A stretch of DNA of 64,000 nucleotides from Gordonia sp. PDNC005 (GCF_016919385.1 NZ_CP070351.1:310001-374000); one strand, 5' to 3'; positions 34,589 to 42,924 are shown, counted from the stretch's first letter. The notes: generated by a model not told the origin, from the sequence alone. Translations and numbers: made by a program.

Positions 34589-35581
34589 TCAGGATGCTTG
34601 CTGCTCCCGCTTGCGGGCCTCACGGGCCAGGGCGCGGTCGCGCATCTCTTCGAAGCGGGTCGCGTCCTTGTCGAGCTGGTCGAGGAACGCCGCGAGCTCC
34701 TCGCGAGTCTGCTCGCCCTTCGGGCCGAAGTCGGTGCGCTCGAAGACGTTCCACTTGCGCAGGACCGGCTGGATCACCTCTTCGAGGTGCTGACGGAGGT
34801 CGTAGATGCCGTGCTTGGCCATGAGAACGCCGTGACGACGGAAGTTCGGCATGCCTGCGCCGGGCATCTGGAAGTTGGTGACGATGTCGGCGACTGCGCG
34901 GAGCGTCTGGTCGGGCGAGATGTCCATGCCTGCACCGCAGATGTTGCGGTAGAAGATCATGTGCAGGTTCTCGTCGGCAGCGATGCGCTGAAGCATGCGG
35001 TCGGCGATGGGGTCGTTGCAGGCCTTGCCGGTGTTGCGGTGGCTCACGCGGGTCGCGAGTTCCTGGAACGTCACGTACGCGACCGAGTGGAGGAGGCCGA
35101 TCTCTTCACCGTTGGCGGCCATCTCGTCGGCGCGATCCGCTGCCGCGAGCATCGGGTCGTAACCGTTGGTCATGTGGATCATGCGCGCCTCTTCGAGCGC
35201 GTTGGGGTCGACGCCGCGCGTCACGACCAGGTAGTCGCGCATCGCGATGCCGTGGCGGTTCTCCTCGGCGGTCCAGCGGCCGACCCAGTGGCCCCACGCG
35301 GAGTCCATCGAGAAGTTGTCGGCGATCACGCGGTGGTACGAGGGCAGGTTGTCCTCGGTCAGCAGGTTCGTGATCATCGCGGCCTTGGCGACGTCGTCGA
35401 GCTTCGAGTCCTCGGGGTCGTAGTCCTTGCCACCGAGCTCGGCGAAATTGCGGCCCTCATCCCACGGCACGTAGTCGTGCGGGTTCCAGTCGCGCGCCGT
35501 CTTCAGGTGTCGGTTGACGTTGTTCTCGGCGATCGGCTCCAGCTCCCGGAGCAGCTCGAGTTGAGTCAGTTCGCGTGCCAT
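34589..35581 (-). CDS. desA1: acyl-ACP desaturase DesA1-like
   Basis: 330 residues. A ferritin-like di-iron fold with ligand motifs TAEENRHGIAMRDYL (first EExxH) and AADENLHMIFYRN (second, D-E-N-L-H). The size and blocks match stearoyl-ACP-type desaturases; the mycobacterial homologue DesA1 (Rv0824c) desaturates mycolic-acid precursors and is essential there. The ATG has GGAGGAA 6 nt upstream. It is followed directly by dus, possibly with coupled translation. Confidence 0.92.
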   Translation of the reverse strand: MARELTQLELLRELEPIAENNVNRHLKTARDWNPHDYVPWDEGRNFAELGGKDYDPEDSKLDDVAKAAMITNLLTEDNLPSYHRVIADNFSMDSAWGHWVGRWTAEENRHGIAMRDYLVVTRGVDPNALEEARMIHMTNGYDPMLAAADRADEMAANGEEIGLLHSVAYVTFQELATRVSHRNTGKACNDPIADRMLQRIAADENLHMIFYRNICGAGMDISPDQTLRAVADIVTNFQMPGAGMPNFRRHGVLMAKHGIYDLRQHLEEVIQPVLRKWNVFERTDFGPKGEQTREELAAFLDQLDKDATRFEEMRDRALAREARKREQQAS

Positions 35582-35791
35582 CGGTGATTCCTCCGGTCGG
35601 TTCGGTGCGTCGGTCGGGCGGCAGTGCCGCCGCGGGGAGCGTCGACGTGCGCGTATCCCTTCAGGCTACGTCACGGTCGTAACGGTCCCAAGTCCATCTG
35701 TCACGGGTTTCATCGCTCCGCACCGTGCCTATGTTACGGATGAGTAGCTTGTGGTTACGCGATCGTAGGTACCGAACTGCCGGCGCGCGAG

Positions 35792-36316
35792 CTACGAGCG
35801 AGTGGACCGCGGCGCGAACATCTTGCCGACTGTGTCCATCCACCGACTGGCCGGTTCGTCGAGCGTTCCGAGTTCGGCTGCCCGCTGGCACCATTGGTAG
35901 GTCATCTGCCCGAACTTCATCGGGTTGTAGATGTCCTCTTCGCGGCTCCACAGACCGTCCCCCGCGTAGGTCAGGATCGTCATGTTGGTCGCGGTGAAGA
36001 CGGATCCGTCGCCGGGGTCGCGCATCGGGTTGTCGATCTCGCAGATCACGCGGCCGGTCTCGGGATCGGACACGTGCCAGAGCGACGGGTACTCGGTCAT
36101 ATGGCTGCCCGGGAACGCGAACATGGTCTTCTTGACCCATGTGCGGATCGCCTCGCGGCCCTTCATGGTGCCGTACGCGTGCTCGACGTAGTCGGCGTCT
36201 TCGGTGAACTGATCAGCCCAGACGTCCCAGTCGTCGCTGATCGCGACCTCGGCAGTGGTCCTCTGGAACTGGGCGAACGCAGCGTCGAGCTCGTCGGCGG
36301 TGAAGCGGGGAGTCAT
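35792..36316 (-). CDS. SnoaL/NTF2-like family protein
   Basis: 174 residues from the ATG at MTPRFTADEL. A cone-shaped alpha+beta barrel of the SnoaL_4/NTF2 type is indicated by WADQFTEDADYVEHAYGTMKGREAIRTWVKKTM, MRDPGDGSVFTATNMTILTYAGDGLW and EEDIYNPMKFGQM. Members act as isomerases, cyclases or hydrolase-like proteins of lipid or polyketide metabolism; the His/Asp around DADYVEH may be catalytic. No specific substrate can be assigned. It appears monocistronic, with about 210 bp of gene-free sequence before desA1. Confidence 0.75.
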   Translation of the reverse strand: MTPRFTADELDAAFAQFQRTTAEVAISDDWDVWADQFTEDADYVEHAYGTMKGREAIRTWVKKTMFAFPGSHMTEYPSLWHVSDPETGRVICEIDNPMRDPGDGSVFTATNMTILTYAGDGLWSREEDIYNPMKFGQMTYQWCQRAAELGTLDEPASRWMDTVGKMFAPRSTRS

Positions 36317-36580
36317 GACTGCCGATCGTAGGTGGGTGAGCACGAAGAATGAAGGGGTTCAGGCGGTTTCGTCTCGCGATCCACGCGAACTGGAGGACCT
36401 GCGGACTGCCTTGCGGTTTGTCGGCTGCCCTCGACGAACAGGGGCTCGACGAGTAGGGAGGGGCCACCGCCGTCGAGCGAACAGATGCACTACGCCGAAG
36501 CGCCTCGCGAGTATGGTGACCAGGACAGGTGCACGTCATTCGGTCGGTTGTGCGGGCGCAGCCGAATTCGGAAGACCCGG

Positions 36581-36586
36581 TAGCAT
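36581..36586 (+). promoter_or_regulatory. -10 element TAGCAT, leaderless-type
   Basis: TAGCAT is followed by 7 nt and then ATG 36594 of the kinase. The hexamer also contains the first base pairs of an alternative ATG at 36585. The preceding gap from 36317 holds a short degenerate dispersed-repeat trace near 36430-36460 and no gene. Confidence 0.5.
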
Positions 36587-36593
36587 GCGGCGC

Positions 36594-38369
36594 ATGTTCG
36601 AAGTCGGGGAAGAGATCGCGGGGTACCGGGTCGAATCAGTGCTCGGCGCCGGCGGCATGGGTGAGGTGTACCGGGTGCGGCACCCGCGTCTGCCGCGCAG
36701 CGACGCGCTGAAAGTCCTGCGCTCCGCCCACGCGGACAGCCCCGTCGTGCGGGCGCGGTTCGAGCGGGAAGCCGACCTCGTCGCGCCGTTGACACACCCC
36801 AATCTGGTGCGCGTCTACGACCGCGGTGTACTGAACGATCTTCTGTGGATCGCGATGGAGATGGTGCCGGGCACCGACGCGTCGCGGATCATCAAGCAGT
36901 CCCCGGGCGGGCTCGACGCCCGATTGGTCGCCAACATCGTCGATGGCGTCGCCGCGGCGCTCGACGTCGCGCACCGCAACGGGATCCTGCACCGTGACGT
37001 GAAGCCGGCGAACATCCTCATCACCCCCGGCCCGGACCCGATCTTCCCCGAGGCCATCAAGGTGACCGACTTCGGCATCGCGCAGGCGATCGGCGACGCC
37101 GAAGGCAACCTCACCGGTACCGGGACCACTGTCGGCACGATGCGCTACTGCTCGCCGGAGCAGATCGACGGTCGTGCGGTGGACGGTCGCGCCGACCTCT
37201 ACTCGCTCGCTGCGACCGCGTTCGAGCTGCTCACCGGCAGCTCTCCTTACGATTCGCAGAGCCTGCAGGGCTTGATGACGGCGCACATGTTCGCGGAGCC
37301 GCCGCGGGCAAGCGAACGCAACCGGTCGTTGCCGCCCGCCGTCGACTCGGTTCTCGCCGCTGGTCTCGCGAAGGATCCGAGCCAGCGTCCCCCGACGTGT
37401 GGGGCATTCGCTCACGCCCTGCGAATCGCCCTGTTCGAGGGCCGAGCGGTGGTGGTCCCACCGTCGTTCGCGAACACTCCGGGCGCGCCAGTCCGCCAGG
37501 GGAATCCGGCCGCGTTCGCTCCGAACTTCGCGCGTACCGGCGCTTTCCAGAGCCCGCAGCCGACCTCGCCGGTGAAGTGGTACCGACGGACTCCCGTCCT
37601 GGCGACGGCGGCGATCGCTGTTGCGGCGGCCGTCGGTATCGGCGCAGGGTTCTTGTGGATCTCCGGTACCGCGCTCGACACCCCGGCCGACTTCACTGCG
37701 GAATCATCGGCGCAGGGCGTGGAACTGTCGTGGGACAGGGTGTCCGGCGCAAACGAGTACGTGGTCATGGAAGACGACGTCGTGGTGCGAACTGTCAGCG
37801 ACACCAACGTCGTTCTGAGTGCGCCGCTGCCGGGGGAGCACGTGTACTCAGTGGCAGCGCGGAGCACTTCACGAGGAGGCTCCGATTTCGCCTCCTCAGA
37901 TCCGGTCAACGTGACGCTGACCTGGGGTGCATTACGTGAGGTGGTGGAAATGTTCCCCGAACTGGTGCCGGCAACCCCGGTCAGCACTAACGGCTTCGAG
38001 GCGATGAAGTGCCGCGGGTCGGGGCCGGATTTCTCCACATCGCACCCGTCGTCGATGATTCTCTGCCAGAAACAGGACGGAGAGGACATGCTCTACCAAG
38101 TCCGGATCGTGGCATTTGCAGATGCGGACACGGCCGGGCTCGCCTCGCAGAGCGAACTGTCGTCGTCCACGGCGAAGACAGAGTTCAATATCAAGTCGGC
38201 ACAGAACAGTGTTGGCCGGGCACGGACGGGAACGCAGGGCGGCGAAGCACGGTCACTCTGGATCTTCGACGATGAAGACAAACGGGCCAGAACGTTTGTG
38301 GAGGTCGTTTTCCCGGATCCACGAGACACCGCGAAAGCACGCGAGACGCTGGGAAGGCTGCCGTTCTGA
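36594..38369 (+). CDS. membrane Ser/Thr protein kinase with FN3-like sensor domain
   Basis: 591 residues. The PknB-type kinase domain (1-275) has the glycine loop GAGGMGEVY, catalytic lysine in ALKVL (about residue 40), HRDVKPANIL, DFGIAQA and GTMRYCSPEQ, so it looks fully active. A Pro-rich linker leads to one transmembrane helix (about 335-357). Outside the cell there is an FN3-like beta sandwich (about 362-445) and a C-terminal cysteine-containing domain (WGALREVVEMFPELVPATPV onward). The ATG 7 nt after a TAGCAT hexamer is preferred; ATG 36585 would add MRR, and longer frames are spurious. The next gene overlaps by 1 nt and repeats the same extracellular architecture. Confidence 0.9.
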   Translation: MFEVGEEIAGYRVESVLGAGGMGEVYRVRHPRLPRSDALKVLRSAHADSPVVRARFEREADLVAPLTHPNLVRVYDRGVLNDLLWIAMEMVPGTDASRIIKQSPGGLDARLVANIVDGVAAALDVAHRNGILHRDVKPANILITPGPDPIFPEAIKVTDFGIAQAIGDAEGNLTGTGTTVGTMRYCSPEQIDGRAVDGRADLYSLAATAFELLTGSSPYDSQSLQGLMTAHMFAEPPRASERNRSLPPAVDSVLAAGLAKDPSQRPPTCGAFAHALRIALFEGRAVVVPPSFANTPGAPVRQGNPAAFAPNFARTGAFQSPQPTSPVKWYRRTPVLATAAIAVAAAVGIGAGFLWISGTALDTPADFTAESSAQGVELSWDRVSGANEYVVMEDDVVVRTVSDTNVVLSAPLPGEHVYSVAARSTSRGGSDFASSDPVNVTLTWGALREVVEMFPELVPATPVSTNGFEAMKCRGSGPDFSTSHPSSMILCQKQDGEDMLYQVRIVAFADADTAGLASQSELSSSTAKTEFNIKSAQNSVGRARTGTQGGEARSLWIFDDEDKRARTFVEVVFPDPRDTAKARETLGRLPF

Positions 38370-39187
38370 TGATTGGTCGATCAGGAGACCGTTCCAATAC
38401 CGGCCCGGCAGGCGGGCGCCCTCACATTGCACTCATCGGAGCTTCCGCTGCCGTGGTGCTAGTGGTTGCGCTCCTTGTAGTCCGATTCGTCATCGGAGGG
38501 GGTGGCTCCGTTGACGCGCCCACCGGTGTGAGCGTCTCCGCCAACGGCGTTGTTGTGAAGATCGCATGGACGGGCGTTGACGGTGCGGATTCGTATGAGG
38601 TGGTGCGTGACGGATCGGCGGTGGTGTACAGCGGGAGCGACACGGCCGTGTCCGACAAAACCGCGACCGAAGGGAAGCACACCTATATAGTCCGCGCCAT
38701 TTCCGACGGCGTGACGTCGGCGCCTAGTTCTTCCGGCGACGTGACCGTGGGCCCGAGCTGGGGCGAGTACTCACCCCTGGTCGCACTGTTGCCCAAGCTG
38801 CTGCCACAGACACCAGATACCACGGGTTGGAACGACATCAACTGCTCGTGGCTGTTGTCTGGTTTTGACGATGAGATGGGACCGGCAGACCAAGGGAGCG
38901 GAAAGATATACGCACGCGCACGTATGGCGTGTGCGGGCCCGACGACTCTGCTGGCGCTGGCATGGCTGGTCTCGAAGGACGCCACGGACTCGGTATTCGC
39001 CGCTGCCTCGCGGAAACCGGGAGCACAAGCCATTCGGTGGCGATTCGGTACCGGATACCTCGATGAACGGAATGGAGTCGCATACCTCCGGCCCGACACA
39101 TTGGAGAACGTCTGGCTCGCAGTTGGCGCGCAGGGTGCGAAGAAGGACCAGATACTTGCGCTTGCGAATCAGCTGCCGTTGGAGTAG
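38369..39187 (+). CDS. membrane-anchored FN3-like protein, paralogue of the kinase sensor
   Basis: 272 residues. A short cytoplasmic head, one transmembrane helix (about 20-44), an FN3-like domain (about 50-130: DAPTGVSVSANGVVVKIAWTG, SYEVVRDGSAVVYSG), then a C-terminal domain starting WGEYSPLVALLPKLLPQTP. This order and the W-x3-6-P-x-L-x-P-x-TP-x5-G-x5-C pattern mirror the extracellular part of the upstream kinase without the kinase domain. The ATG overlaps the kinase stop (TGATG), so the two are co-translated. It is probably a co-receptor or decoy for the same ligand; this is inferred. Confidence 0.75.
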   Translation: MIGRSGDRSNTGPAGGRPHIALIGASAAVVLVVALLVVRFVIGGGGSVDAPTGVSVSANGVVVKIAWTGVDGADSYEVVRDGSAVVYSGSDTAVSDKTATEGKHTYIVRAISDGVTSAPSSSGDVTVGPSWGEYSPLVALLPKLLPQTPDTTGWNDINCSWLLSGFDDEMGPADQGSGKIYARARMACAGPTTLLALAWLVSKDATDSVFAAASRKPGAQAIRWRFGTGYLDERNGVAYLRPDTLENVWLAVGAQGAKKDQILALANQLPLE

Positions 39188-39263
39188 GTGCGCCGATTTC
39201 TGACTTCTAGGTTCGGTGTTGGGCGACGCTTTCCTTCGCGTGTTCGCTTCTGTGGTTGTCGAA

Positions 39264-39932
39264 CTATGTATCGCGCCCGGAACCGAATCCATCGGTGCGG
39301 AACTGTTCGTAGTATGAGTCGACGCGTCGCACGTACAGCCATCCGGCGCAGCACCAGGCCATCCCGATTGCGACGCCAAGCAGTGTGATCGCCGCTAGGA
39401 TGTAGACCGTTGCTTGTGCGGCCCTGACGCTGGTCGACGTGATCGAGTCGACGGCGAAGATGCCTAGAAATGCTCCAAGGTTAACCGCCGCGACGATGAG
39501 CGCCGTCCGCAACCCGAACCCACGAAGTGGAACGCGGATTCCAGCAGATACCAGACGTCGGCGGCGCGTGAACCACTCAGCCGCCGCGACGAGGCCTCCG
39601 ATGAAGAACAGGAACGCTGCCAGTGCGAAAACGATAGCGATAGGAACTGTCATCGCCGACAAGGCGTTTTTGTCAATGGAGAGTGCGAGGAATATCGCGC
39701 CGAAAAGGACGAGTAGGCATGAGATCCCCGCTCCCCGGATCCTCTCGCTGAGGCGGAAATGTGGGTACCTCACTATCCTGCCTATGCGAAAGGCCACCCA
39801 AAGCGTGCCTGCTCCAACCAATGCAGAAAACGATCGTGTGGAGACCTCCTCGGGGACACTCAGGGGTACAGTGAAGTTATGCTGGATGAGTGCCAACTTG
39901 CTGAGAATGCCAGTTGCGTACTGTGCCGTCAC
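39264..39932 (-). CDS. multi-span membrane protein of unknown function
   Basis: 222 residues, not recognised. Five predicted transmembrane helices are separated by short basic loops (FTRRRRLVSAGIRVPLRGFG). GTG 39932 overlaps the TGA of the preceding gene by 4 nt (GTGA), which explains the start better than an in-frame start at 40055 that would overlap that gene by 127 nt. The local base composition is noticeably less GC-rich than the flanks, and codon use is relaxed, suggesting acquisition. Confidence 0.55.
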   Translation of the reverse strand: MTAQYATGILSKLALIQHNFTVPLSVPEEVSTRSFSALVGAGTLWVAFRIGRIVRYPHFRLSERIRGAGISCLLVLFGAIFLALSIDKNALSAMTVPIAIVFALAAFLFFIGGLVAAAEWFTRRRRLVSAGIRVPLRGFGLRTALIVAAVNLGAFLGIFAVDSITSTSVRAAQATVYILAAITLLGVAIGMAWCCAGWLYVRRVDSYYEQFRTDGFGSGRDT

Positions 39933-40276
39933 AGCGAAAGGGCCAACGTCAACGCCGCGACTGTGGCGACCGCGGGGCCAGTCCACGGTCGGTCGTGGCC
40001 TCGCACTGCGGAACCAACGCGAAAAAGAACCTGACTGGCCATCCAGAATACACAAATGATGCCCGACCAGGTCATAGCTAGACCGATGGCAGACGTCGGG
40101 TCGTCGGTCTCGCCGAGGGCGCTCATTCCGTACCAGTAGAAAACGCCGACGGCCACGCCGACGACCACCAAGAAAACTGAAAGGTCAGAGAACAATTTCT
40201 TAACGACATAGCCGTGCATCCGCACTAGCCGAATCACTCCTGCGACCGCGGCCTCGATACTCGAGACGAACTGCAC
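39929..40276 (-). CDS. small membrane protein of unknown function
   Basis: 115 residues with three predicted hydrophobic helices (SVFLVVVGVAVGVFYWYGM, AIGLAMTWSGIICVFWMASQVLF, TGPAVATVAALTLALSL). The GTG start at MQFVSS is uncertain; ATG 40219 (MHGYVVKK) would keep all helices. Its stop overlaps the next gene (GTGA). The two may form one membrane complex, or a single ancestral protein split by a frameshift; coupling favours two genes. Confidence 0.5.
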   Translation of the reverse strand: MQFVSSIEAAVAGVIRLVRMHGYVVKKLFSDLSVFLVVVGVAVGVFYWYGMSALGETDDPTSAIGLAMTWSGIICVFWMASQVLFRVGSAVRGHDRPWTGPAVATVAALTLALSL

Positions 40277-40366
40277 GAAATGCTACACGTTCGGTAAATT
40301 CCGGAGGCGACGAACTCGGCGAGCGGCAGATCGCTGTCGATTTAAGGCTCGAATAAGCGTTGCCCG

Positions 40367-40690
40367 TCAGGGCGCAAACAAAGTCTCAGCAGTTATCCTG
40401 TGTCCGCCGACGATTGCGACTACGGCTGCGAAATGATCCGAGGCAATTTTGTCGACGCAATCATCCAACTCTTTGTTTCCGACGATTGATGTCGCGCTCG
40501 AAAAGTCTTCCATGCACAATCGATCGGCGGCCAGCCTCCGGCGATGAATCTCTAGCATTGCTGTCCGCTGGAATGCGACGTCCCATCGTGCTGACTTCAT
40601 CAGAGGTGCGCCTAGTCCCAATATGAGTAGCGCGTAGGCGACGATGGGGGTCGGAACGACCGACACGACAATGGTGTGAACTGCATCCAT
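40367..40690 (-). CDS. hypothetical protein with one membrane helix
   Basis: 107 residues from ATG 40690 (MDAVHTIVV). One N-terminal hydrophobic helix (IVVSVVPTPIVAYALLILGLG) is followed by a soluble tail with RTAMLEIHRRRLAADRL. It is not recognised. It belongs to the same lower-GC patch as its neighbours and borders an IS3-family remnant. A longer frame to 40825 runs into that remnant and is not credible. Confidence 0.4.
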   Translation of the reverse strand: MDAVHTIVVSVVPTPIVAYALLILGLGAPLMKSARWDVAFQRTAMLEIHRRRLAADRLCMEDFSSATSIVGNKELDDCVDKIASDHFAAVVAIVGGHRITAETLFAP

Positions 40691-40730
40691 GGGGTCAGAG
40701 AGTAGACGAGCCTTCTGACAATTCCGGTTC

Positions 40731-40973
40731 TCAGAAGGGCTGAGCGTCTCCCTGGGCGCTCTCGGGCTCGGAATTCTCCTTCTCCAACTGACGGACCCGA
40801 TCGATATCAGAGACCGTTTCCACACCAGGGACGGCAGTCTGGCCGTCCTCGAATCTGCGTACCCAGCTCCGAAGTGTTTCGGGATCGAGGTATAGCTGAC
40901 TGGCGATCCGGGCGATCGCGCCTGGACCGGTCTCCGGTCCTTTTAAGCGTCGAACGCCATCCGAGTTGGACGG
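40731..40973 (-). pseudogene. IS3-family transposase OrfA remnant
   Basis: The frame encodes DGVRRLKGPETGPGAIARIA, then SQLYLDPETLRSWVRR and QLEKENSEPESAQGD before a stop. This is the helix-turn-helix and start of the leucine-zipper part of an IS3-type OrfA, lacking both ends. It begins immediately after the stop of a truncated toxin N-terminal gene and in the same frame, so it marks the junction where that cassette was broken. No OrfB or clear terminal repeats are visible here. Confidence 0.65.
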
Positions 40974-41249
40974 TCACGCAACTCCGGTGAGTACTGCGAT
41001 GGGCGCGGCCGTGGAAGTCAACCACCCTGCCAGACGCCGATAGATCTTGCCGCGGAACGCATTAGCTTCAGGACCCTGAAGATCACTGGAATCCAAGCGC
41101 CGTAACACCCGCACAGCCGTCTCGCAGTCCTCCGCGAAATCGGCGTACCGCATCGCACCACCGGTCACCGACGCCGGATTTCTCGTCAACCGCAGCGGCT
41201 GCCCCTTGACGTTGAACGTCGCCAACGGATCAAGCTTGGAAACAGGCAT
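40974..41249 (-). pseudogene. truncated N-terminal domain of a type VII-linked polymorphic toxin
   Basis: 91 residues similar to the first ~85 residues of the large Rhs toxin of this window. MPVSKLDPLATFNVKGQPLR parallels MPAELLPGLETFTSPGRPMY, and FAEDCETAVRVLRRLDSSDLQGPEANAFR parallels FAADCVTAASVIRSLDSSRFQGDEAEAFR. It then degenerates (GWLTSTAAPIAVLTGVA) and stops at an IS3 remnant. An upstream WXG100-like gene keeps the same order as in the intact cassette. It is probably a dead toxin gene. Confidence 0.65.
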
Positions 41250-41359
41250 CGGTGGTGGCCTTCATTCGGCGAGCCCACAGTGAGCCGAAGAAGGGGATGG
41301 GGCGACGCCATCGCCGTCGCGCATTCGACGGCAACGGGTAGTGGAACTGGACTGACCGG

Positions 41360-41695
41360 TCAGATCGATTCGACGTGGAAGTCCATCTGACCCCCGCGGG
41401 TCTGCGCCTGCTGAGCTTGGTCCTGACGGCCCTGCTCATACTTGTCGCCGGCATCTTCGGTTCGCAGACCGAGATCGTCCAGGGCCTTCGTGATCTGGTC
41501 GTTCGCACGAACCCACTCTTGAGCGAGCCTGTCGATGGCTGTCGCGCCATCGCCTTTGGCAACTGCGACCAGTGCCTTCATGCCAGAATCGAACGTCTTC
41601 GCGCTTGAGGTGAAGTTCTGGACCGAGTTCTGCAGGTCCCCACCCATCGACTTGACTGCCGCCGGTTGGACGACGAGCCGATCACCTTCTGCCAT
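41360..41695 (-). CDS. WXG100-like small protein with FHV tail
   Basis: 111 residues, mostly helical. It is paralogous to the small gene that precedes the intact Rhs cassette: LDDLGLRTEDAGDKYEQGRQDQAQQ parallels LEQLGLRTDDVAKAFDQGKQDQADQ, and both end with MDFHVESI or MNFHVQNV. No W-x-G is seen in the turn, so it is an ESX-substrate-like partner rather than a canonical WXG100. ATG 41695 has AGGGGGAG about 7 nt upstream. It is probably the secretion partner of the truncated toxin downstream. Confidence 0.7.
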   Translation of the reverse strand: MAEGDRLVVQPAAVKSMGGDLQNSVQNFTSSAKTFDSGMKALVAVAKGDGATAIDRLAQEWVRANDQITKALDDLGLRTEDAGDKYEQGRQDQAQQAQTRGGQMDFHVESI

Positions 41696-41834
41696 CAGAT
41701 ACTCCCCCTTGAATCCGAATACCGCACCTGAAGTCTCGTCCGGTTTGTCCCGGCGCGGTTTCCAACCTATCGGGTGCATGCGGTGAGTACAACGCGACGC
41801 CTGGCGGTGTCGTTCGAACGACTACCATCAGGTC

Positions 41835-42608
41835 ATGAGGCTCGCTTCAAACTCAACGAGAGCGTTGCCCGCACAGGCACGTCTCGAACGTCGGCTCGCG
41901 GGTGGAACTGACCGCCCGGCACTCGTCGTCGTGCTTCCGCTCGATCAGCGCACAGCGACCACTCCGATCTCAGCAGCTCTGGCGGTCCTTCTTCAGTCTT
42001 TGTCGTCTTTGCCGGTCGCGGCGGTGGATGCCGACGGGACCGCTCAGCCGCTGCGGCGGGTGCTCGGATCGAATGGATCGGGCGACTTGATCGGCCTGGC
42101 CGCATCGCACAGTGCGACGCTTGGGCGTCGAACCGTTGAAGACTATGTGGACATGACTGCACGGGTGCCGCTCGCCTCATGCTGGTTCGAGGGACCCGGT
42201 GCCGTGCCGCCGAGTACGTTGCGAGACGCAGTGTGGAAGTTGGAACGTCGTTTCCCGAGCCTGGTGATCGACGTTCCGCATGGGGTACCGATTCCCACGA
42301 TCGCGTCGGCGTCCGACTTGGCGTCGCACATCGTGCTGGTAGGAGACCGCTCGGACATCGCACACGCCTGGTTGCACGACGGGAAGTCGGTGGCCGGACG
42401 TCTGGCAGATCGCGGCGGAGTGACGGTCGTGGCTGTCGGCGGTGACGATCGGACGCGACTCGAGTGCCAATACGGGGACATCGTTCCCATGCCGACGCCG
42501 CTGGTCGCTACGCCGGAAGGATCGCTGCTCGACGACCCCGCAGTGGTGTACGGGATAGGCGAAGTCATCGCCAGAGTGATCGAAGCGGGAGGATCGGTTA
42601 CCGATTGA
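41835..42608 (+). CDS. degenerate MinD/ParA-like protein lacking a P-loop
   Basis: 257 residues. The fold resembles the MinD-like proteins at 50-52.7 kb: a hydrophobic first strand (ALVVVLPLD), a helix, VAAVDADGTAQPL in place of the Asp-rich switch I strand, and a final VVYGIGEVIARVIEAGG helix. The KGGVGKTTT Walker A is replaced by DQRTATTPIS, so ATP binding by the usual loop is not expected. It lies among ESX genes and on the strand opposite to them. It may be a scaffold or regulatory partner of the active MinD-like ATPases; this is inferred. Confidence 0.55.
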   Translation: MRLASNSTRALPAQARLERRLAGGTDRPALVVVLPLDQRTATTPISAALAVLLQSLSSLPVAAVDADGTAQPLRRVLGSNGSGDLIGLAASHSATLGRRTVEDYVDMTARVPLASCWFEGPGAVPPSTLRDAVWKLERRFPSLVIDVPHGVPIPTIASASDLASHIVLVGDRSDIAHAWLHDGKSVAGRLADRGGVTVVAVGGDDRTRLECQYGDIVPMPTPLVATPEGSLLDDPAVVYGIGEVIARVIEAGGSVTD

Positions 42609-42614
42609 GGGCTA

Positions 42615-42911
42615 TCAGCCGAGAGCCTTCATGATCTCGTCGCGATACTTCTGAACCGCATCGTTCGATCCGTCGACAAGTTTTGAGATTCCGTCGAGGA
42701 CTTGGAACACGCCGTCCGCGGCCTTGTGCCAGTTGTCGAAGATGAGGCGGAAGGTCTCTTCCTCATATCCCGACCACGCGCCGGCGTCCTTCGCGGAGTT
42801 GACCTGCGCGACGAGGATCTGCAAGTGCACAGTCAGGAGAGTCTTCGCGACATTGACCTGAGTGACAGTCCCGTCGGCGACGCCGTTGTCCCAAGCGAAT
42901 AGGTCAGGCAT
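42615..42911 (-). CDS. WXG100-family ESX substrate
   Basis: 98 residues from ATG 42911 (MPDLFAWDNG). Two helices are joined by a turn carrying W-S-G (KDAGAWSGYEEETF), the WXG100 hallmark. It is likely secreted by the ESX machinery encoded upstream. It lies 13 nt after the preceding small gene and is convergent with the degenerate MinD-like gene (6 nt apart). Confidence 0.75.
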   Translation of the reverse strand: MPDLFAWDNGVADGTVTQVNVAKTLLTVHLQILVAQVNSAKDAGAWSGYEEETFRLIFDNWHKAADGVFQVLDGISKLVDGSNDAVQKYRDEIMKALG

Positions 42912-42924
42912 GGTGATCGCTCCG

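Noticed and set aside
39929..40055. Frameshift fusing the two membrane genes at 39.3-40.3 kb
   Set aside because: A GTGA stop-start overlap gives a natural coupled start for the second gene, so a sequencing error or broken gene need not be assumed.
40807..41025. 72-codon minus-strand frame over the IS3 remnant junction
   Set aside because: It uses a different frame from the recognisable OrfA remnant and has no similarity to either neighbour.
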